7,014 nucleotides of DNA, taken from NCBI GenBank assembly GCA_964354855.1, contig CAYHBO010000061.1:1-7014 (forward strand), read 5' to 3'. This DNA is from CAYHBO01 sp964354855 (lineage in GTDB: Bacteria; Babelota; Babeliae; Babelales; RVW-14). The notes under the pieces are model-generated. The model searched no databases and was not told where the DNA came from. It saw only the letters and a list, made by a program, of their open reading frames with translations. Below, piece after piece: positions 1-5,244 of this stretch (position 1 is the stretch's first letter; the number at the start of each line of letters is the position of its first letter). The translations under genes were made by a program, and so were the position numbers.

Positions 1-10
1 TATAAATAAG

Positions 11-16
11 AAGGAA
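11..16 (+). promoter_or_regulatory. Ribosome binding site of the tectonin gene
   Basis: AAGGAA lies just upstream of two adjacent ATG codons at 21 and 24. Spacing is 4 bases to the first ATG and 7 to the second, so the second ATG may be the true start. The choice changes the protein by one Met only. The promoter is outside the window. Confidence 0.6.
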
Positions 17-20
17 TTTA

Positions 21-881
21 ATGATGGTATCAAGAAAAATAGGACTTTTTACTAAATTTGCATTGATCGGCTTGATGTTGGTTGTTGGAAGCTCTCAAAG
101 TATGTTATATGCCAAGATTTGGGGTACGAATAACGCAACTGGAGCTAATGATACTGCTTATTTCCTTCCGAATGTGACATCAGCACCGTGGATAGGTGTT
201 ACAAGTTCAACGAACCATTTACTAAAACAGATTTCTGTGAGTAATGGACTTGCTATTGGGGTGAATGCTGCTGGTGAAATTTGGTACAGAACAGATGTTA
301 ATCCAACATCTATTGTTAATTCAGCATCTAGAGGTTCTTGGACGAGATTAGATGGTGGTTTAAAGTGTGTAGCTGTAAATAACAATGGTGTTATTTGGGG
401 CGTAAATTCGAATAACAATATCTTTTTTCGGGCATCGTTAACAACTCCTTGGATTGGTGTTGCAGGTTCATTAATACAGGTTTCTGTGGGAAATAATCTT
501 GTTATTGGTGTGAATACTGCTAACGAGATTTGGTGTAGGACGGATGTTAATCCAGCAAATCCTGCCGATAATAGATGGACTAGATTAGAAGGGGCTCTCA
601 AGTGGGTTTCTGTAAGTAATAATGGTGTTATTTGGGGTGTGAATGCGCAGAATCAGATCTTTGTTCGAACAGGTGTAAGTGCGACAGTTCCTCAAGGGAC
701 AGGTTGGCAAGTTGTTGCAGGGGCGCTGACCCAGGTTGCTGTGAGCAATAACCTTGTTATTGGTGTAAATGCTGCTAATGAAATTTATTACAGAACAGAT
801 GTCAATCCAGCAAATCCTGCCGATAATAGATGGACTAGGTTGGGGGGAATTTTGACGAATATAGCTGTAAGCGATAATTAA
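21..881 (+). CDS. Secreted tectonin-type beta-propeller protein (probable lectin)
   Basis: The 286-residue product starts with a signal peptide: R5, K6, a hydrophobic core at about 13-23, and probable cleavage after A31 (LYA|K). The rest is made of tectonin-like units, each opening with a Trp (W57, W107, W144, W186, W229, W271) followed by LxxVSVSNN, a strand with GVN, and a final aromatic-Arg. Odd blades read VIGVN and carry a longer RTDVNP loop; even blades read VIWGVN. The chain ends after IAVSDN in mid-blade, while the mature N-terminus begins KIWGTN, exactly the missing half of an even blade. This predicts a closed six-bladed propeller, so the gene is complete. Tectonin/tachylectin-1 relatives bind carbohydrates or lipopolysaccharide; a secreted glycan-binding role is inferred from the fold. 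It stands alone at the window edge, convergent with the next gene. Confidence 0.85.
   Translation: MMVSRKIGLFTKFALIGLMLVVGSSQSMLYAKIWGTNNATGANDTAYFLPNVTSAPWIGVTSSTNHLLKQISVSNGLAIGVNAAGEIWYRTDVNPTSIVNSASRGSWTRLDGGLKCVAVNNNGVIWGVNSNNNIFFRASLTTPWIGVAGSLIQVSVGNNLVIGVNTANEIWCRTDVNPANPADNRWTRLEGALKWVSVSNNGVIWGVNAQNQIFVRTGVSATVPQGTGWQVVAGALTQVAVSNNLVIGVNAANEIYYRTDVNPANPADNRWTRLGGILTNIAVSDN
543..838 (+). repeat. Near-identical DNA repeat inside the tectonin gene
   Basis: Positions 543-583 and 798-838 are identical over 41 bases except for one silent T/C change, including 33 exact bases (551-583 and 806-838). The offset is 255 bases, or 85 codons, one two-blade unit. The repeat encodes the loop between blades C/D and E/F. 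A more diverged copy of the same loop begins near 294. This points to recent duplication or gene conversion of a two-blade module. Confidence 0.85.
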
Positions 882-912
882 AAGATACAAGCTTAAGTAT
901 TGAGCAAAACTA

Positions 913-959
913 AAAATACGGGCCATTTTCCATTTTTAATGGAAAATGGCCCGTATTTT
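913..959. terminator. Bidirectional intrinsic terminator between convergent genes
   Basis: A perfect 21-bp stem (913-933 with 939-959) encloses a 5-base T-rich loop. The stem has an A/T outer part and a GGGCC core. It lies 31 bases after the tectonin stop and directly abuts the stop codon of the minus-strand gene (961-963), so it can end transcripts from both sides. T-rich stretches follow the stem on the plus strand and, as TAGTTTTG, on the minus strand. Confidence 0.9.
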
Positions 960-960
960 A

Positions 961-1872
961 TTAGTCGAGAAAAGATCCTTTGAGACTAAACAGATAAACA
1001 GGAGCTTCATTCTGCGAGGTAGGCTGTTGCTGGAGAGAAGAAAGCTTAAGTCCTTTGCAGATGTCTGTTTTTCGTAGCTTACTCAGAAAGCTTGGGATGC
1101 TTTTTAAGTCTTTGCTGAGGCCATTGATCGCAATTATTTGATGCTTCTGCTTATTTTCTTTTTTTTGTTCAATCAGAAGCTTTGTTATGATGGTGTCTTT
1201 CGGTATCGATTGGGCAATGGCGACAAGAATTTGTGCGTTATTGTGCGCATAGGAACGTGTTTTAGCTCTATGGTTTATGTGAATTTCAAGTATTTGTGTT
1301 TCTTTTTTTAGTTGTTGTATCTCGGCTGCATGTTGTTCTTGATGCTTGGTTGATTGCTGAAGTGCGTTGATCGTTGAGCGATATTGCTGTTCTTGTGTTG
1401 ATAATGTTTTATGTTTTTTAAGAAGTCCCCAGGTTATTCCCAAAATTGCTAAAAGTGTGCACCAAAGCCATAAATAGGGCGAAGATGCTGATGCTTTCTT
1501 AAGGAGGTTAAGATAATCATAGCTACTTACAACATTCTTATTGTCATCTGTTTTCTTACTGATAAGTCTTTGCAATGTTGCTTTAGACGATGCAATACAG
1601 AGCGCTACTTGAAGTGTTATAAATGGTTGTAGCTTCGCCGTTGCTTCTTTTAACCAGGGGACGTTGACGATAGCTTTTGCTTTTTTTAAGCCATGCTTAT
1701 GTAAAAAATTATTGATGTGTTGAGCTATGATTCCAGGGTTATAGATGCCTGCTTCGTATATTTCTATGTTATTAAGCGGGATTGTTTCACGTTTATCTGG
1801 AGATAAGTTAATGGATAAATAGTTAGTTCCAAGTGTGATGATCAGTGGGTGTTGTTTGAAAAAATGGGTCAT
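961..1872 (-). CDS. PilN/GspL-like membrane assembly protein with a reduced PilM-like N-terminus
   Basis: The 303-residue product has three parts. Residues 10-105 resemble fragments of the actin-like PilM fold: an opening strand LIITLGTNYLSI, a helix then strand around 50-72 ending AIVNVP, and FITLQVALCIAS at 84-95, which recalls the ALGLALRG end of PilM. The middle of a normal PilM (about 350 residues) is absent. Residues 132-151 form one transmembrane helix with a Trp-rich start. Residues 158-200 form a Gln-rich coiled coil, followed by a PilN-like domain (SIPKDTIITKL, then IIAINGLSKD, then a C-terminal strand LFSLKG). The layout matches the GspL or PilM-PilN inner-membrane platform of type IV pili and type II secretion. 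The ATG at 1872 has AGGAGA 8 bases upstream. It lies 67 bases downstream of the kinase gene on the same strand. No other pilus gene is visible, so the role is inferred from topology and weak motifs. Confidence 0.5.
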   Translation of the reverse strand: MTHFFKQHPLIITLGTNYLSINLSPDKRETIPLNNIEIYEAGIYNPGIIAQHINNFLHKHGLKKAKAIVNVPWLKEATAKLQPFITLQVALCIASSKATLQRLISKKTDDNKNVVSSYDYLNLLKKASASSPYLWLWCTLLAILGITWGLLKKHKTLSTQEQQYRSTINALQQSTKHQEQHAAEIQQLKKETQILEIHINHRAKTRSYAHNNAQILVAIAQSIPKDTIITKLLIEQKKENKQKHQIIAINGLSKDLKSIPSFLSKLRKTDICKGLKLSSLQQQPTSQNEAPVYLFSLKGSFLD

Positions 1873-1893
1873 AATTTATTTCTCCTAATGTGC

Positions 1894-1936
1894 CGTTCGT
1901 CCTGAGGAGCGAGCGTAACGAGCGTCTCGAAGGATA
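1894..1936. repeat. REP-like intergenic imperfect palindrome
   Basis: This GC-richer element fills most of the 67-base gap between the kinase and PilN-like genes. Outer arms TCCTGAG (1900-1906) and CTCGAAGGA (1926-1934) pair apart from a 2-base bulge, and the centre holds CGAGCGT twice (1910-1916 and 1919-1925) separated by AA. From memory, sequences with the pattern CCTTCGAGACGC...GCTCCTCAGGA occur as dispersed intergenic repeats in other bacterial genomes. Only one copy is in this window, so repeat status cannot be shown here. If transcribed with the operon it would fold between the two cistrons, just upstream of the second ribosome binding site. Confidence 0.5.
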
Positions 1937-1939
1937 GAG

Positions 1940-3082
1940 TTATAACTTAAACTTCTTAACTAAGCTGTTATCTATAGTTAGAGCTCGTTCTTTTAATACT
2001 TCTCGTGACAATAGTCCTTTTTTTGCCCCAAGCTCACCAAGTACTGATGATGCGTTAATAATGCCATTACGTAAGGCATCAATAATCGAGTCGTTGTAAT
2101 GTAATGACCCTACAAAACATGAACCAAATGAGTCCCCAGCGCCCACTGTGTTTACAACCGTTGTTTTGATGCTTGGGTGATAAAATATTTCATCTTTAGT
2201 GGCGGCATAAACGCCATTTGAACTATTGGTAATGACGACAATTCGAGGGCCAAGCGCCAGTATTTGTTTAAAAAATTGACGGATGCTGAAGGTAAGATTT
2301 TCACAAGCGATGGGATTATCGATGAGGTACGGTTGATCATCTAAGAGTTCATGTGCTGTTTCGATGAGATCAATAGGGCAGGACCGTGGATCAGGAGAAA
2401 AGGTAAAAGCCTTTTTAAACAACTCATTGTCTTGTGCAAGTGAAATCATAAATGCTTTTGCTTCTTCATAGTTCAAAATAAAAGTATCGATGTAAGGAAG
2501 AGCTTGTTGTAATATTTTTGCACCACCAGCAAGCTGACTCATGCCAGGGTTTATGGCTACTGGAATGTTGTTTTTGTGTGCAAAGGTAACAATATCAGGA
2601 AGAAGGTTAGATGAATTTTTGCTGAGTGATGTTATGTAGAGTTGATTGGCTTGTTTAATCTGATCATAAGGAATCTTATCTTGTTGCATTGCTTCATTGG
2701 CGCCACGAAAAGCAAAAATAGTGCGGTCATTACTTCCTGCTTTAAGAATGAATGAAGTTCCGGTAGGGTGCTGCGTTGTCTGCGTGATGGAAGATGTATC
2801 AATGCCGAGTTGTTTAAGTTCTTCTAAAATAAACGTAGCATTTTCATCAGTTCCTAGATTGCAAAAACAGGAGACATCAAATCCAAGCTTTTTGAATGAA
2901 GCGGCTGCATTAGTAGCCCCTCCGCCAACAAAACGGTTTATGGTCTCGACTTCGACTTTGCTTCCAGCTCGTAAAAGCATATAGTCAACTTTAAGATTGT
3001 TTTGTTCTAGCGTCATCATATCGGATGTTTTATGCATCAAATACATGTCTTGTGTTGCTCCACCAATGGTGAGTACGCGCAT
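1940..3082 (-). CDS. PfkB (ribokinase-like) family sugar or nucleoside kinase
   Basis: The 380-residue cytoplasmic kinase transfers phosphate from ATP to a sugar or nucleoside hydroxyl. Landmarks in order: N-terminal strand VLTIGGATQD with substrate-binding Asp at 12; LRAGSKVEVE at 38-46; PfkB signature 1 as GGGATNAAASFKKLG (53-67); NPG at 178-180; the NxxE Mg-phosphate motif as NYEEA (204-208); and PfkB signature 2 with NTVGAGDSFG (311-320), where D317 is the expected catalytic base. All key residues are present. It is longer than a usual member (about 300-330) because roughly 35 extra residues lie between NYEEA and the strand IVVITNSSNG at 281-290. The substrate cannot be named. The ATG at 3082 has AAAGGAGA 8 bases upstream. 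A TATCAT -10-like box lies at 3113-3118 on the minus strand without a convincing -35. Confidence 0.9.
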   Translation of the reverse strand: MRVLTIGGATQDMYLMHKTSDMMTLEQNNLKVDYMLLRAGSKVEVETINRFVGGGATNAAASFKKLGFDVSCFCNLGTDENATFILEELKQLGIDTSSITQTTQHPTGTSFILKAGSNDRTIFAFRGANEAMQQDKIPYDQIKQANQLYITSLSKNSSNLLPDIVTFAHKNNIPVAINPGMSQLAGGAKILQQALPYIDTFILNYEEAKAFMISLAQDNELFKKAFTFSPDPRSCPIDLIETAHELLDDQPYLIDNPIACENLTFSIRQFFKQILALGPRIVVITNSSNGVYAATKDEIFYHPSIKTTVVNTVGAGDSFGSCFVGSLHYNDSIIDALRNGIINASSVLGELGAKKGLLSREVLKERALTIDNSLVKKFKL

Positions 3083-3101
3083 TCTTCAGTTCTCCTTTGA
3101 T

Positions 3102-3130
3102 TTGACTTGTGCATGATAGGGCAGCATAAT
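3102..3130 (+). promoter_or_regulatory. Sigma70-type promoter for the riboswitch-transporter transcript
   Basis: TTGACT (3102-3107) and CATAAT (3125-3130) are each five of six to consensus and are separated by exactly 17 bases. Transcription would start near 3136-3138, about 15 bases before the first riboswitch helix. The -35 box lies just upstream of the kinase ribosome binding site in the divergent direction, so the two transcription units share this short region. Confidence 0.75.
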
Positions 3131-3150
3131 CTTAGCTTCATATTTTTTAA

Positions 3151-3238
3151 CACGCAACGGCGGTGCTTGCAAGAGCTGAGAGGGTTTGATTCCCAACGCT
3201 TATTACTTGATCCGGGTTATACCGGCGTAAGGAGTTGA
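3151..3238 (+). ncRNA. TPP riboswitch (THI box)
   Basis: The leader carries the conserved THI-box parts in order. P1 is CAAC (3155-3158) with GTTG (3234-3237). A GGCGGTGC segment (3159-3166) stands for the usual GGGGTGC. P3 is GCTT/GAGC around a GCAA loop (3165-3176). The invariant GCTGAGA is at 3175-3181. An optional P3a is formed by GGG (3182-3184) and CCC (3192-3194). Next come CTTGAT and P5, CCGG (3212-3215) with CCGG (3222-3225), closing with GGCGTAAGGA. P2 pairs GGCGGT with AACGCT with one mismatch. The 3' side of P1 starts at the last G of the AAGGAG Shine-Dalgarno (3229-3234) and ends 3 bases before the ATG, so ligand-stabilised P1 should block ribosome entry. No terminator hairpin precedes the gene, which supports translational control as in E. 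coli thiM. Confidence 0.93.
3229..3234 (+). promoter_or_regulatory. Ribosome binding site built into the riboswitch
   Basis: AAGGAG sits 6 bases before the ATG at 3241. A TTG at 3235 touches this site directly and so cannot be the start; the ATG at 3241 is preferred. The last G pairs in P1 of the riboswitch and the rest lies in its conserved 3' segment, so this site decides the start and is also the regulated element. Confidence 0.85.
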
Positions 3239-3240
3239 TT

Positions 3241-4398
3241 ATGCGGCTTCGTCTTAGTTGCCTACTGGGCAATGTTTTCTACTACTACAATAGTTCACTT
3301 TTTGGTTGGGCGGCGCCATTTATGGCGTCAACGGTTTTTCCGGAACAAACGGGATTACTTGCTCTTGTTTATGTTTATGCTTTTTTGCCATTAAAACACA
3401 TTGCTCGCCCCGGTGGAGCGTTACTGTTTGGTTGGCTTGGGGATCAATGGGGGCGTGCTCCAGTTTTAACCATTTGTTTAGTTGGTATGGTAGTATCGAC
3501 TATTGGTATAGGTTGTATCCCTTCTGGTCATTATGCCGGGCTTCTCTTAGGTTTTTTTTGCGTTATGCAGGGTTTTTTTGCCGCAGGAGAAACAAAAGGA
3601 GCCGCTATCTATCTGTTAGAGCATACCCCTAATGAAAAGCGATCTTGGATGAGTTCTGTTTATGATGCAAGTGGGATTGCCGGTATTTTATGTGCGTCAT
3701 TGGCGATGATGATTTTTGGGGCTGAGCATTGGCGGTATCTTTTTTTACTTGGCGCTTTAGTTGGGCTTATCGGGGCATTGCTCAGAAAAGATGGTGAAGA
3801 GGCGCCCGGTTTTAAGCCTACTAAGTTTCGATGGCGGGTTTTATGGGAAGAGCGGGGTGCGGTGCTGAGCATTATCTTTGTTTCCGGCTTCTCCTACGCA
3901 AACTATTACCTGGTTACTATTTTCCTGAATGGCATTTTGCCGTACGTGAGTTTGGTAAGTAGTGAGTCTGCTTTGATGCTGAATACCCATTTACTCTGGA
4001 TCGACTTTTTACTGCTTCTGGGTATTGGGATTTGGGCTAAAAATAGGTCACGTCCCAAGATCATGGGGTTTGCAGCGCTCGCGGTTGCTGTTTGCGCAAT
4101 ACCGGTGTTTAGCTTATTTTCAGGTGCCGGGCTGGCGCAAGTGGCCGTCTTAAGATTTATTTTGGTATTTTTTGGGGTGGCTCTCGCGGTGCCATATCAC
4201 GCTTGGAAGCTTGATATCTTACCTAAACATCATCGATTATTCGTTGGAACTTTTGCATCGTCCATAGGCGCAAAATTTCTTGGTGCCCCAATGCCGGCGC
4301 TTGCAGCTTATCTGGTTGAAACAACCGGATGGATTGGATCTGCGGGGCTTCCGTTGGTTATCTTGGGGGTGGCGGCGTTTTTATGTTTAAAGAAATAA
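3241..4398 (+). CDS. MFS transporter, MHS/ProP-like; probable thiamine or thiamine-precursor importer
   Basis: The 385-residue polytopic inner-membrane protein has about 12 hydrophobic segments. MFS motif A appears as ARPGGALLFGWLGDQWGR (55-72) between helices 2 and 3, preceded by the Arg-Pro-Gly typical of the metabolite:H+ symporter (MHS) family. Helix 4-5 carries FFAAGETKGAAIYLLEHTP (112-130), close to the MHS pattern GGE..GA...EH, followed by KRSWMSSVYDASGIAG. A cytoplasmic stretch at 181-207 separates the two halves. The family imports small organic solutes with protons. Its substrate is inferred from the TPP riboswitch alone: thiamine, a phosphate ester, or a precursor such as HMP. MFS genes under TPP riboswitches are known elsewhere (ThiU class), but the sequence gives no proof of orthology. 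By eye it is richer in G+C than its neighbours. It ends 12 bases inside the convergent antitoxin gene, with no terminator between. Confidence 0.88.
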   Translation: MRLRLSCLLGNVFYYYNSSLFGWAAPFMASTVFPEQTGLLALVYVYAFLPLKHIARPGGALLFGWLGDQWGRAPVLTICLVGMVVSTIGIGCIPSGHYAGLLLGFFCVMQGFFAAGETKGAAIYLLEHTPNEKRSWMSSVYDASGIAGILCASLAMMIFGAEHWRYLFLLGALVGLIGALLRKDGEEAPGFKPTKFRWRVLWEERGAVLSIIFVSGFSYANYYLVTIFLNGILPYVSLVSSESALMLNTHLLWIDFLLLLGIGIWAKNRSRPKIMGFAALAVAVCAIPVFSLFSGAGLAQVAVLRFILVFFGVALAVPYHAWKLDILPKHHRLFVGTFASSIGAKFLGAPMPALAAYLVETTGWIGSAGLPLVILGVAAFLCLKK

Positions 4399-4782
4399 TC
4401 GGTAATCGGTGTTGAAAATCTTAGCAAGTTTCTGTGCCATCTTTTTTCCGATAACTCTTTTGCCATGTTCCATTTGTGAGACGTGGCTTTGTTTAATGCC
4501 AAGCTTTTCTGCGAGTGCTACTTGTGTTAAGCCATCACGAGCTCGACCTCCTCTGATAGTTGCGCCTACTTTTCCGTACTTTGCATAAACATCTTTGAAA
4601 ACTTCATCTGCAGGAACAAGCTCATCATCAGGATTATCTGCTCGATATGGCTTAAGAAGCTTCATAACTTCTTTGAATGATCTTTGAGGAAGCACAAATC
4701 TTGAGTCTTCTTTGTCATGTACAATTATTTCAACCATGGTTTCAATTGGTTCAGTAGGGAGCTTTTTCATGCGTTCCGACAT
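4387..4782 (-). CDS. XRE-family antitoxin of a toxin-antitoxin pair
   Basis: The 131-residue protein has an N-terminal region of about 70 residues (strand MVEIIVHD at 16-23, then SFKEVMKLLKPY) and a C-terminal Cro/C1-type helix-turn-helix at about 75-128. The core is TQVALAEKLGIKQSHVSQME (86-105), followed by HGKR and the typical ending AKIFNTDYRLFL. It should neutralise the upstream toxin and repress the operon. Its start overlaps the toxin gene by 32 bases, indicating translational coupling. The ATG at 4782 is preferred because GAGG lies 6 bases upstream; the Met at residue 5 lacks a good site. The toxin-first order is that of HigBA systems. The last 12 bases overlap the end of the convergent transporter gene. 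Confidence 0.87.
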   Translation of the reverse strand: MSERMKKLPTEPIETMVEIIVHDKEDSRFVLPQRSFKEVMKLLKPYRADNPDDELVPADEVFKDVYAKYGKVGATIRGGRARDGLTQVALAEKLGIKQSHVSQMEHGKRVIGKKMAQKLAKIFNTDYRLFL

Positions 4783-5035
4783 AATACACCTCTGTAATTT
4801 TAATTTTTTTATTAACTACTTCCCAACAAGCAACATACGTTGGTTTTCCAGATTTAATGTGGCAGTGGTAAAGATTCTCTGATCCTTTAAATTTACCAAA
4901 ATTTTTCCAGTTGTGACGTAATGGCCCAAACTTTTCAATGTCAATTACCAAAAATGTCATAGCGTTTCTGATTGATGCTGGTAACTTATCAAGCTGCTTT
5001 TTTGCTTTGTTATTAAGGTAAACGGTCCAGCTCAT
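4751..5035 (-). CDS. RelE/ParE/HigB-superfamily toxin
   Basis: The 94-residue protein has the usual size and shape of this superfamily: strand WTVYLNNKA (3-11), an amphipathic helix pair with KKQLDKLPASIRNAMTFLV (12-30), then FGKFKGSENLYHCHI (46-60), PTYVACWEVVNKKIKITEVYYVG (65-87) and the C-terminal HEKAPY. This matches the RelE order of L-x-LYK-R-x, Y-strand, I-strand and VGxxE. Relatives usually cut mRNA at the ribosome (RelE, HigB) or poison gyrase (ParE); catalytic residues are too variable to choose. The Arg of the common YRLVY strand is replaced here by PTYVAC. AAGGAG lies upstream of ATG at 5035 with a short 3-base gap. It is the first gene of the operon and overlaps the antitoxin by 32 bases. 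Confidence 0.85.
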   Translation of the reverse strand: MSWTVYLNNKAKKQLDKLPASIRNAMTFLVIDIEKFGPLRHNWKNFGKFKGSENLYHCHIKSGKPTYVACWEVVNKKIKITEVYYVGTHEKAPY

Positions 5036-5081
5036 GGGCTCCTTTGGTACAGATTGGTCAATTTTTATTAGGTGATTTTAA

Positions 5082-5106
5082 TTTTATATCAATTATTGAT
5101 ATAAAA
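5082..5106. promoter_or_regulatory. Perfect inverted repeat, probable toxin-antitoxin operator and promoter
   Basis: Two 11-base arms (5082-5092 and 5096-5106) are exact reverse complements around TTA, 47 bases upstream of the toxin start. The minus strand offers TTGATA (5087-5092), 17 bases, then AATAAA (5064-5069); alternatively TTGTTT (5104-5109), 17 bases, then TAAAAT (5081-5086). In the first case the repeat holds the -35, in the second it fills the spacer. Either position suits repression by the helix-turn-helix antitoxin. The symmetry also puts TTGATA on the plus strand (5096-5101), with TATTAA at 5120-5125, so divergent use toward the glycosidase is possible. Confidence 0.6.
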
Positions 5107-5124
5107 CAATAATTTTGGTTATTA

Positions 5125-5161
5125 AAATTTATTCGGGTTATGTCATAACCCGAATAAATTT
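5125..5161. terminator. Terminator-like hairpin in the divergent region
   Basis: Arms 5125-5142 and 5144-5161 are exact 18-base reverse complements around one base, which would fold as a 16-bp stem with a 5-base loop. An A/T outer part around a CGGGTTA core resembles the other two terminators in the window. It lies upstream of both flanking genes, so no visible gene ends at it. It may be a remnant or insulator, or a 5' mRNA hairpin if the glycosidase transcript starts at the upstream plus-strand promoter candidate. Confidence 0.5.
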
Positions 5162-5177
5162 AAGCCGGTTTAGCCGT

Positions 5178-5206
5178 TTGCTTTTAAGGCTTAAGTGGGC
5201 TATTCT
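5178..5206 (+). promoter_or_regulatory. Weak promoter candidate for the glycosidase gene
   Basis: TTGCTT (5178-5183) and TATTCT (5201-5206) are spaced by 17 bases, matching three and four of six consensus positions. The start point would be near 5213, leaving a leader of about 32 bases. The rest of 5162-5233 shows only a weak 7-bp inverted repeat (TTAAGCC at 5160-5166, GGCTTAA at 5188-5194). Confidence 0.3.
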
Positions 5207-5244
5207 AGGCCGTTCTGTGCAGTTTCATTTCATAGGAGTCTAGA

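Noticed and set aside
294..838. Tandem or CRISPR-like repeat array in the tectonin gene
   Set aside because: The repeats are in frame, about 83-85 codons apart and encode propeller blades; there are no short direct repeats with unique spacers.
158..926. Two minus-strand open frames opposite and just beyond the tectonin gene (158-601 and 585-926)
   Set aside because: They lie largely antisense to a repetitive, well supported gene, have no ribosome binding site worth noting and no recognisable domain; the second also runs across a strong terminator hairpin.
2697..2984. Plus-strand open frame inside the PfkB gene
   Set aside because: It is antisense to the most conserved part of the kinase, including signature 1, and shows no protein family features.
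3235..3240. TTG at 3235 as the transporter start
   Set aside because: It directly touches the AAGGAG site and lies within riboswitch P1, leaving no room for ribosome spacing; the ATG at 3241 fits.
3306..3632. Overlapping plus-strand frame inside the transporter gene
   Set aside because: It is a frame-shifted shadow of the MFS gene, with a composition that does not resemble a real protein.
4308..4502. Small minus-strand open frame spanning the transporter end and the antitoxin end
   Set aside because: It runs out of frame through two supported genes and has no start signal.
5160..5194. Inverted repeat TTAAGCC / GGCTTAA as a terminator or operator
   Set aside because: Only 7 bp with a 21-base loop and no T-run; chance is a fair explanation in A/T-rich DNA.
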